A stretch of DNA of 59,143 nucleotides. It comes from Clostridiales bacterium (GTDB lineage: Bacteria > Bacillota > Clostridia > Peptostreptococcales > NVVX01). A program made the position numbers and the translations under genes. This document shows positions 52,775 to 59,143 of the stretch, piece by piece. Positions within the stretch are counted from its first letter, which is position 1; every line of letters begins with the position of its first letter. The DNA lies in NCBI GenBank assembly GCA_021129775.1, contig JAJOKP010000026.1:1-59143 (forward strand), given 5' to 3'. The notes beneath the pieces were generated by a model that had not been told where the DNA came from, ran no database searches, and saw only the letters and a list, made by a program, of their open reading frames with translations.

Positions 52775-52834
52775 TTATAATTTATACTAACATTTAAATT
52801 GCTTAATTGCAAGTGTTTTTTCTCTTGATAATCC

Positions 52835-53539
52835 TTACAACACACGTAAGTCTTTCACTATTTTCGTCTTAGATTTTGTCTTCCCATCAATGTTCTTGAT
52901 TTTCTTAGCTGGCGTACCTGCTACAACTACATTAGCTGGCACGTCTTCAGTAACTACAGCCCCAGCTGCAATTACTGCTCCTTCTTTTACTCTTACGCCC
53001 TCCAATATCACTGCATTGGCTCCGATTACAACTCCATCTTCTACAACTGCTGGCATCGCTGAAGGTGGCTCAATAACTCCCGCTATTACAGCACCTGCAC
53101 CTATGTGGCAATTTTTACCTATAATTGCTCTACCACCAATTACAACATTCATATCTATCATTGTACCTTCGCCTATTACTGCGCCAATATTTATAACTGC
53201 TCCCATCATAATTACAGCATTATCTCCAATTTCTACTTTTTCTCGTATTATAGCACCTGGTTCAATTCTAGCATTTATGTTTTTAATATCTAGCATTGGT
53301 AGAGCAGAGTTTCTTCTATCATTTTCTACTTCGAAATCATCTAAAAATTCGCTGTGCTTATTTAGAAATTTAATAACAACATTCCAATCTCCAATTATGA
53401 CCCCAGTTTCATTGGTAGTGAAATTTTTTACATCCCACTTGCTCCAATCTATATTTTCAAGTTCACCTTTTATATAAACCTTTACTGGCGTTTTTTTTAT
53501 GCTATTCTTAATATGCTGTATAATATATTTTGCATCCAC
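52835..53539 (-). CDS. dapH: Tetrahydrodipicolinate N-acetyltransferase
   Basis: DapH (234 aa) acetylates tetrahydrodipicolinate in the acetyl branch of diaminopimelate/lysine synthesis. An N-terminal domain ([20 protein letters not shown]) precedes a left-handed beta helix of hexapeptide repeats ([40 protein letters not shown]). The start is GTG 53539 behind AAAGGAGGAAGTTAA. It is the last gene of the asd-dapA-dapB-dapH series; the gap before it is filled by an inverted-repeat element that abuts this ribosome binding site. Confidence 0.95.
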   Translation of the reverse strand: MDAKYIIQHIKNSIKKTPVKVYIKGELENIDWSKWDVKNFTTNETGVIIGDWNVVIKFLNKHSEFLDDFEVENDRRNSALPMLDIKNINARIEPGAIIREKVEIGDNAVIMMGAVINIGAVIGEGTMIDMNVVIGGRAIIGKNCHIGAGAVIAGVIEPPSAMPAVVEDGVVIGANAVILEGVRVKEGAVIAAGAVVTEDVPANVVVAGTPAKKIKNIDGKTKSKTKIVKDLRVL

Positions 53540-53554
53540 TTAACTTCCTCCTTT

Positions 53555-53713
53555 GGGCTTGTGATGAAATAAACTGTGCAATGTTGCGAAGGATTTTCGT
53601 TCATAACCAAGGCGTGGAAATAGGCGCATAGCAGCGTTATGTAACTGTTTCCACAACGTAGGGTATGGACGAAAAGACAAGTAAGATTGTACAGGTTATT
53701 TAGGAACGAGCCC
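53555..53713. repeat. Nested inverted-repeat element between dapB and dapH
   Basis: The ends (53555-53582 and 53686-53713) are imperfect complements of about 28 bp beginning GGGCTTGTG and ending CGAGCCC. Inside, TTTTCGTTCATAACC (53594-53608) pairs with GGGTATGGACGAAAA (53661-53675), and TGGAAA (53615-53620) with TTTCCA (53648-53653). The element starts at the base after the dapB stop codon and ends just before the dapH ribosome binding site. It may be a MITE or an RNA processing/regulatory hairpin. Confidence 0.75.
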
Positions 53714-54436
53714 TTAGTTTAAATCCAATACATCCTTCATACTATAAATTCCATTGGGCTTTCCTATTAAATACTTTGCAGCATCAAGCGCTCCTTGTGC
53801 AAACACTGTGCGATCGTGTGCTTCGTGGGTAACTTTAATAGTTTCTAAACTATTAATAAAGCTAACTTCATGCATCCCAACAATGCTTCCACCTCTAATT
53901 GCATGAATTCCAATCTCGCCTTTTTCTCTTAAACATTGCCCTTTTCTACCATGCTGATGCTTTGTAGAATAGCCTAATCCTTTTTCAATGCAATCTACAA
54001 TTGTTTTCGCACTCCCAGAAGGAGCATCCTTTTTCCTGTTATGATGAGCTTCAATCACTTCAATATCTACACTATCTTTTAGTGATTTAGCAACACGTTC
54101 GACCAATGAAAAAACAATATTCATCCCTGGAGACATGTTTGTAGAATGCAAAACCGGAATATTTACAGCCGCATCATGTATAGACTTCATTTGCTCTTTA
54201 CTAAACCCTGTTGTCCCAAGGACTAGAGGTGTATTTTTACTGCAACAAAAAATCAGGACATCTTCTATTGCACTTGGATGAGAAAAATCTATTACTACAT
54301 CATGTACTCTAGTAATAATATCTGTCGAGTCGTTAATAGTTATACCCTCAATATGTGTCCAATACGAATCTTCTTTAGCAATTTGAGATATTTTTTTTCC
54401 AGTTTGACCGCTGATTCCCCAAATAAGTAAATTCAA
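53714..54436 (-). CDS. dapB: 4-hydroxy-tetrahydrodipicolinate reductase
   Basis: DapB (240 aa) reduces 4-hydroxy-tetrahydrodipicolinate with NAD(P)H. The Rossmann start is LLIWGISGQTGKKISQ, followed by LVLGTTGFSKEQM, EAHHNRKKDAPSGSAKTIVD (the catalytic HHxxKxDAPSGTA motif) and GGSIVGMHEVSFI. I start it at TTG 54436, ten bases behind AAAGG; a further TTG at 54454 would overlap dapA's stop. It is shorter than E. coli DapB, as usual in Clostridia. Confidence 0.93.
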   Translation of the reverse strand: MNLLIWGISGQTGKKISQIAKEDSYWTHIEGITINDSTDIITRVHDVVIDFSHPSAIEDVLIFCCSKNTPLVLGTTGFSKEQMKSIHDAAVNIPVLHSTNMSPGMNIVFSLVERVAKSLKDSVDIEVIEAHHNRKKDAPSGSAKTIVDCIEKGLGYSTKHQHGRKGQCLREKGEIGIHAIRGGSIVGMHEVSFINSLETIKVTHEAHDRTVFAQGALDAAKYLIGKPNGIYSMKDVLDLN

Positions 54437-54450
54437 AAGCGCACATCCTT

Positions 54451-55323
54451 TCAAATAATATTTAGTTTCTGCATCTCTTCTTTTAATTCAATTACATTTG
54501 CATTTTCCATAATCGTTAGTGGAAGTCTAATTTCATTTTCTATAACCCCCATTAGATTAAGTGCTGCCTTTACAGGTATTGGATTAACCTCAATGAATAA
54601 TAAGCTCATTAACCTGTTATACTTCAGCAATAATTTTAGCGATTCTTTTATATCACCTTCTTCAAATTTTTGACAGATTTTTTGCATTTGAGAAGGTATA
54701 ATATTTGCAGAAACTGATATAAGCCCGCTTCCACCACATGAATAAATAGGGAGAACTTGATCATCATTCCCTGAATAAATTTTAAAGGATTTCGGGACCA
54801 ATCCTCTTGTTTTTAATACTTGTGAAATGTCACCACCTGCCTCTTTTAGCGCTATAATGTTCTCTACTTCGGCCAAAGATGCAACTGTTTCTGGCTCAAT
54901 ATTTACTCCTGTTCTTGCAGGTACATTGTACAGTATTACTGGTAAGGTAGTTGAATTTGCAATTTTTGTGTAGTGTTCTATCAAACCCTTTTGCGTTGCT
55001 TTATTGTAATAAGGAGAGACAAGCAATATTCCATCTGCTCCGAGTTCTTCTGCTTTTTTAGTGTGTTTTATAGATTTAGACGTACAATTGAATCCTGATC
55101 CCACAATAACTGGTATTTTCCTACCTACTTTGTCTACGGCAAACCTTATTAATTCATCTCTTTCTCCACATCCCTGAGTTGCTGATTCTCCTGTTGTTCC
55201 TAAAACGATCAAAGCCTGTGTGTCATTAGCAAGATGAAATTTAATAAGATTTCCAAATGCGTCAAAATCAATTTCACCATTTTTATATGGCGTTACTATT
55301 GCTACTCCACATCCACTAAACAT
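54451..55323 (-). CDS. dapA: 4-hydroxy-tetrahydrodipicolinate synthase
   Basis: DapA (290 aa) condenses pyruvate with aspartate semialdehyde. Motifs: GVAIVTPYKNGEIDFDAF, LIVLGTTGESATQ, PVILYNVPARTG and ALKEAGGDISQV with the Schiff-base Lys in IIALKEAGG. The start at ATG 55323 (MFSGCG) is chosen because AGGAAGGAG lies nine bases upstream; an ATG three codons earlier is too close to it. It overlaps the end of asd by 8 nt, so the genes are coupled. Confidence 0.95.
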   Translation of the reverse strand: MFSGCGVAIVTPYKNGEIDFDAFGNLIKFHLANDTQALIVLGTTGESATQGCGERDELIRFAVDKVGRKIPVIVGSGFNCTSKSIKHTKKAEELGADGILLVSPYYNKATQKGLIEHYTKIANSTTLPVILYNVPARTGVNIEPETVASLAEVENIIALKEAGGDISQVLKTRGLVPKSFKIYSGNDDQVLPIYSCGGSGLISVSANIIPSQMQKICQKFEEGDIKESLKLLLKYNRLMSLLFIEVNPIPVKAALNLMGVIENEIRLPLTIMENANVIELKEEMQKLNII

Positions 55324-56335
55324 CTTTTTCATTCTCCTTCCTCTTAATATTTTCCATAGCCTCAATAATCTGCACTGCGTTCGTCGCAGCACCTTTTCTC
55401 AAATTGTCGGCAACTATCCATAAGGAAATTGCGTTTTTATTATATAAATCTTTTCTTATTCTTCCTACATAGGTATTGTCTGTGCCGGCAATCTCTAGCG
55501 GAGTCGGATATTGATTTTTAGCTAAATCATCAACCACAATTACTCCAGAAGCATCTTTAAGTGTGTTTTTTATCCCTTCTCTATCTACTTCACTGTCAAA
55601 TTCAATGTATACCGACTCACTATGCCCAAAAGTAACTGGCACTCTTACTGCTGTGGCATTAATCTCAATAGTATTATCATCAAGTATTTTATGAGTTTCA
55701 TATACCATTTTCAGTTCTTCTTTCGAAAAACCATTTTCGTGAAAAACGTCTATATGCGGAATACAGTTACCTGCAATTTTTCTAGTATATACTTTATTGG
55801 GGTAATTACTGTCTACTAGTTGACTCTCAAGCTCCTCTATTGCTGCTTGCCCACTTCCTGAAACAGCTTGGTAAGTTGAGACTACAATTCTCGTTATCCT
55901 ATACTTTCTATGTAACGGTGCTAGCGCAACTAACATCTGTATAGTCGAACAATTTGGATTAGCTATTATTCCTCGATATCCTCCCAAAACGCTTGCATTT
56001 ACTTCTGGGATGATTAAAGGCACACTTTTTTTCATTCTCCAATATGAAGAATTATCAATTATGACATTCCCAACATCTCTAGCAATAGCCGCGTATTTTT
56101 CTGAAACCGAACTTCCCGCTGCGAAAAGTAAATAGTCGAATCGTTCTTTCATTGCTCTCTCGGTTAATTCTTCGACAACTATCTTTTCTTTGTTATATTT
56201 GAGAAAAGTACCTGCTGATTTCTTTGATGCAAAGAAACGTAACTTAGCATTCACTAAAACCCTTTCCTCTAATACTTCAATCATTTTTCGTCCTACAGCG
56301 CCCGTAGCGCCTACTATTCCAATCGATAGAGTCAT
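55316..56335 (-). CDS. asd: Aspartate-semialdehyde dehydrogenase
   Basis: Asd (339 aa) makes aspartate semialdehyde, the branch point to diaminopimelate, threonine and methionine. NADP-binding GIVGATGAVGRKMIEVLEE, catalytic Cys in IANPNCSTIQM and YQAVSGSGQAAIEEL, active-site His in VPVTFGHSESVYIEF. First gene of the dap operon; ribosome binding site AAAGGAGAGATTGA. The 211-nt region upstream (56336-56546) was checked for a lysine riboswitch and none was recognised; only AT-rich promoter-like words such as TATACTAGTATAAG are seen. Confidence 0.95.
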   Translation of the reverse strand: MTLSIGIVGATGAVGRKMIEVLEERVLVNAKLRFFASKKSAGTFLKYNKEKIVVEELTERAMKERFDYLLFAAGSSVSEKYAAIARDVGNVIIDNSSYWRMKKSVPLIIPEVNASVLGGYRGIIANPNCSTIQMLVALAPLHRKYRITRIVVSTYQAVSGSGQAAIEELESQLVDSNYPNKVYTRKIAGNCIPHIDVFHENGFSKEELKMVYETHKILDDNTIEINATAVRVPVTFGHSESVYIEFDSEVDREGIKNTLKDASGVIVVDDLAKNQYPTPLEIAGTDNTYVGRIRKDLYNKNAISLWIVADNLRKGAATNAVQIIEAMENIKRKENEKDV

Positions 56336-56546
56336 TCAATCTCTCCTTTATTCTCAGTTTCAAAAGCGTTTCCCTAAATCTTTTCCACACTACAACAAGA
56401 AAAGCAGAACAAAACCATAAATTTAACAATAAAAGTCTTCTTATACTAGTATACTGATTTTCTATGAATTATGTACCTAACAAAATTATACCAAAATTTA
56501 GCTTCAAAACAAAGTACTATTTTCACTTAATAAGACACAGGCATTC

Positions 56547-57722
56547 TCACCATTCTCCATCGCTAGTTTCTGTTCTCATGTTTTTAATCGCTTCGTCAAC
56601 TAAACACTCAACATCTAATTTTTCTTCAGAAGAAAGAATTCTTTCTAATCTAGGTTTTGTAATAGGGCGTTTCGGTAAAAACACAGTGCAACAATCTTCA
56701 AATGGCAGAATTGATGTTTCGTACGTCCCTATTTCTTTTGCCATATTAATAATATCTACTTTGTTCATAGCAACAAGAGGTCTAAGAATAGGAATAGTTA
56801 CAGACTCATTAATAACACTCATGCTCTGTATAGTCTGACTTGCTACTTGTCCAAGATTTTCGCCAGTTACTAATGCATCTAAATTTTTTTTACAAGCTAT
56901 TTTCTCTGCGATTTTCATCATAAACCTTCGAGATATGATCGTCATCTCTTCTTCTTTGCATTTCTCGTTTATTTCTTTTTGAATTGGCAATAGATTTATT
57001 GAATAAATTCGAAATCTACCAACGTAGTTCGACAAAACATTTGCAAGATCAATTACTTTTTCTTTAGCTCTTTCACTTGTATAGGGGTAACTATGAAAAT
57101 GCAATGCTTCAATTTGCATGCCTCTATTCCCAATCATCCATCCAGCCACAGGGCTATCTATTCCACCAGACAATAAAAGCAATGCTTTCCCGCCCGTACC
57201 TACAGGTAGACCACCATACCCTTTTATTTTTTCACTATAAACATATGCTTCATCTCTTACTTCAATATATATAGTTGCATCGGGGTTATGTACGTCTACT
57301 TTAATATTTTTATGGTTTTGTAGAATATAGCTCCCTACTTCACTACTTATTTCTAACGATTTCAGAGGAAATTTTTTGTTGGCTCTTTTAGTCACTATTT
57401 TAAATGTATCTATATTCTTAGTGGTCGTCACTTCTTGAAGTTCCTGCAAGGCTATTAGCTTTATTTCTTCCATTTCAGCAGAAATTTTATGAGCTGCGCT
57501 TACTAAGATAACTCCAAAAATTTTCTTGATTTTTTTGATTATTTCTCTTTCCTCAAAATTTTCTACATCGACATAAATTAAGCTGTGTTTCTTATATACT
57601 TTGAGGCCCTCATAATTTTTCAACTGATTTCTAATGCGTGAAACAAGTTTATCTTCAAAAAAACCTCTATTGGCTCCTTTTAAAACTATTTCTCCATACC
57701 TTACTATCACTACTCTTTTCAT
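56547..57722 (-). CDS. thiI: tRNA 4-thiouridine synthase ThiI
   Basis: ThiI (391 aa) adenylates and thiolates U8 of tRNA and can supply sulfur for thiamine thiazole. An N-terminal ferredoxin-like/THUMP region (about residues 60-165) precedes the PP-loop LLLSGGIDSPVAGWMIGNRG and VTGENLGQVASQT. There is no C-terminal rhodanese domain; it is of the short Firmicutes type that receives sulfur directly from a partner desulfurase. That partner is encoded 27 nt upstream. Confidence 0.95.
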   Translation of the reverse strand: MKRVVIVRYGEIVLKGANRGFFEDKLVSRIRNQLKNYEGLKVYKKHSLIYVDVENFEEREIIKKIKKIFGVILVSAAHKISAEMEEIKLIALQELQEVTTTKNIDTFKIVTKRANKKFPLKSLEISSEVGSYILQNHKNIKVDVHNPDATIYIEVRDEAYVYSEKIKGYGGLPVGTGGKALLLLSGGIDSPVAGWMIGNRGMQIEALHFHSYPYTSERAKEKVIDLANVLSNYVGRFRIYSINLLPIQKEINEKCKEEEMTIISRRFMMKIAEKIACKKNLDALVTGENLGQVASQTIQSMSVINESVTIPILRPLVAMNKVDIINMAKEIGTYETSILPFEDCCTVFLPKRPITKPRLERILSSEEKLDVECLVDEAIKNMRTETSDGEW

Positions 57723-57748
57723 TTGAATTTCACCTCTTTGCTGTCTTT

Positions 57749-58909
57749 TTAAATTCTTTTCACTATCTTCCTAATATCGTAAACATGCTTTTTTATCCTC
57801 TCTATTACATAATCCATCTCTTCTATGGTGTTATCCCTACTAAAACTAAATCTTAATGAACTCTCAATCTGCAATCTTTTTAACCCCATAGCCTTTAATA
57901 CATGACTTTGCATGTTATTAGTAGAGGAACATGCTGAACCTGTAGATACATATATTCCATCTTGCTCTAGGCTGTGTAGTAGCACTTCTGCTTTAACGCC
58001 TAGAAATGCGATATTTATAATATATGGTGAAAAGCTATCATCTATACTTCCATTAATAACAGTTGTGCTAATAGTATTTTTTATGCCATCAAAAAGATGT
58101 TCTTTCACAATTTTGACATGTGCTCTAGTAATATGTTGATTGCTAAAACAGGCTTTCACTGCTTCTCCTAACCCAAGTATAGCAGATGCATTTTCAGTGC
58201 CGACCCTTAACCCACTTTCTTGACCTCCGCCAGCATATAATGGGCTAACTTTTACCCCCTTTCTCACATATAGCGCTCCAACACCTTTAGTAGCGTGAAT
58301 TTTGTGACCACTAATTGATAAACTATCAATTAGAAAATTCTCAACATCAAGATTTAGCTTGCCATATGACTGAGTAGCATCCACATGGAAAACAATTCTT
58401 GGACTTGCTTTTTTAATTTTGCGACCGATCTCTTTAATTGGCAATATTCGACCCGTCTCATTATTAACATGCATTATGCTTATAAGAATAGTTTTGTCAG
58501 TAATTGCTTCATATAATTGTGACGGCGATACACTACCATTCTTATCAACATCTATATAACTTACTTTAAATCCCTCATTTTCTAATTTTCTAAACACATT
58601 TAATACCGATGGATGTTCGATATTCGTAGTTATTAAATGATTACCATTTTTCAAATATGCTTTTGCGATACCTTGTATGCTTATATTATTCGATTCTGTA
58701 CCTCCTGAAGTGAAATAAACTTCAGAATCTGCACACCCCAAACTAGTCGCTACATTTTTTCGAACTTTCTTTATCTCTTTTTCAATCTCTACTCCTTTTC
58801 TATGTAAAGAAGAAGGATTGCCAAATAACTCACTAAAAACACGCACATTTGCTTCTACAACTTCTTCTCTTGGTTTTGTCGTAGCAGCATTATCTAAGTA
58901 TATTTCCAA
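57749..58909 (-). CDS. Cysteine desulfurase (IscS/NifS family)
   Basis: A 386-residue PLP enzyme that removes sulfur from cysteine. IYLDNAATTKPREEVVE begins the fold; HVDATQSYGKLNLDV and SISGHKIHATKGVGALYVRK contain the cofactor Asp and Lys, and STGSACSSTNNMQSHVLKAM has the persulfide Cys. I start it at TTG 58909, behind AGAAGGTG; an ATG at 58927 is less well placed. Paired with thiI downstream, so it is probably the dedicated sulfur donor for 4-thiouridine rather than the general Fe-S enzyme. The last 234 nt of the window contain no gene, only AT-rich sequence and one repeat word (58975-58999). Confidence 0.93.
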   Translation of the reverse strand: MEIYLDNAATTKPREEVVEANVRVFSELFGNPSSLHRKGVEIEKEIKKVRKNVATSLGCADSEVYFTSGGTESNNISIQGIAKAYLKNGNHLITTNIEHPSVLNVFRKLENEGFKVSYIDVDKNGSVSPSQLYEAITDKTILISIMHVNNETGRILPIKEIGRKIKKASPRIVFHVDATQSYGKLNLDVENFLIDSLSISGHKIHATKGVGALYVRKGVKVSPLYAGGGQESGLRVGTENASAILGLGEAVKACFSNQHITRAHVKIVKEHLFDGIKNTISTTVINGSIDDSFSPYIINIAFLGVKAEVLLHSLEQDGIYVSTGSACSSTNNMQSHVLKAMGLKRLQIESSLRFSFSRDNTIEEMDYVIERIKKHVYDIRKIVKRI

Positions 58910-58974
58910 AATTTCACCTTCTCTCATTAATCATTATATCAAAATCAAACTAAAATTTAAAGGTAGCTTTTGAT

Positions 58975-58999
58975 GAAGTTTGTCAGGCTTCGCCCAAGT
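58975..58999. repeat. 25-bp word shared with the element at 36262-36286
   Basis: GAAGTTTGTCAGGCTTCGCC plus CAAGT matches 36262-36286 at about 22 of 25 bases. The other copy lies inside the GGGGAC-bounded element, so this may be a fragment of a related element. Confidence 0.5.
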
Positions 59000-59143
59000 T
59001 TCTATATTATATTCATTTTATTCTAAAAATTATGTTTATAGAGAATTACATTGGGTAAAATAATTGAAACTCTTAATTACTATTAATGGTATCCAAATAC
59101 TTATTTTTTAAAAAAATCAAAGCAATTACATTTTAACTAAAAA

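Noticed and set aside
56336-56546. Lysine riboswitch or T-box before asd
   Set aside because: No lysine riboswitch core and no T-box (GGGTGG) sequence or specifier hairpin was found in the 211-nt gap.

Overview
The window reads as chromosomal DNA from a low-GC, anaerobic, spore-forming Gram-positive of the class Clostridia. The grounds are a complete Rnf ferredoxin:NAD+ complex, a tungstate importer next to molybdopterin genes, an [FeFe]-hydrogenase-like protein, a SpoVB-type flippase, DegS/DegU, an acetyl-dependent diaminopimelate pathway (DapH) and GGAGG ribosome binding sites throughout. Genus and species cannot be told from the sequence alone.

Layout. 1-818: the first 38 codons of an IscB-type (PLMP-domain) RNA-guided nuclease run off the left edge on the minus strand. 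They are preceded by about 700 nt of non-coding, highly structured DNA that is best read as its omega (HEARO) RNA. The element sits directly behind rnfB. 819-5856: rnfCDGEAB, minus strand. 6085-13449: one minus-strand operon with its own promoter. It encodes a SagB-type nitroreductase lipoprotein, an FMN-binding lipoprotein, two CcdA/DsbD-like thiol electron conduits flanking a YdjY-like Cys-rich membrane protein, a membrane-anchored AmmeMemo-type radical SAM protein interrupted by an in-frame TAA, and a membrane spermidine-synthase-like protein. I do not recognise this set as a named pathway; beside Rnf it looks like an extracytoplasmic flavin/thiol redox module. 13469-14541: an ATPase-domain protein and a decayed stalk-domain gene.

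14635-22787: tungsto/molybdopterin synthesis (moaC, moaA, moeA fused to a binding-protein domain, a second moeA) and tungstate uptake (tupABC), with mogA divergent. The tup leader contains an intrinsic terminator just before tupA, so attenuation or a riboswitch is likely. 22777-28393: oligopeptide-type binding lipoprotein, lytic transglycosylase, coaE, polA. 28670-31494: an ECF sigma factor with a matching ECF promoter, its probable zinc-finger/DUF4349 membrane partner, and a SIMPL protein. 31650: tRNA-Leu(CAA). 31916-34316: DegU, DegS and a lone CheW. 34488-36052: two unrecognised proteins. 36320-42211: a 1800-residue pseudokinase/NTPase/TPR/GAF/GGDEF protein behind a MarR regulator.

42475-49179 (plus strand): M23 peptidase, bactofilin, an asymmetric ABC exporter pair and SpoVB/MurJ-like flippase. 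49236-52470: pseudouridine synthase with a probable ATT start, NAD kinase, and a hydrogenase-like protein with a +1 frameshift before its last Fe-S motif. 52600: tRNA-Val(GAC). 52835-56335: asd-dapA-dapB-dapH, with a nested inverted-repeat element filling the dapB-dapH gap. 56547-58909: thiI and iscS. At least eight hairpin-forming intergenic repeats, most with GGGGTC or GGGGAC ends, lie between 24.4 and 52.8 kb; I saw none in the first 24 kb.
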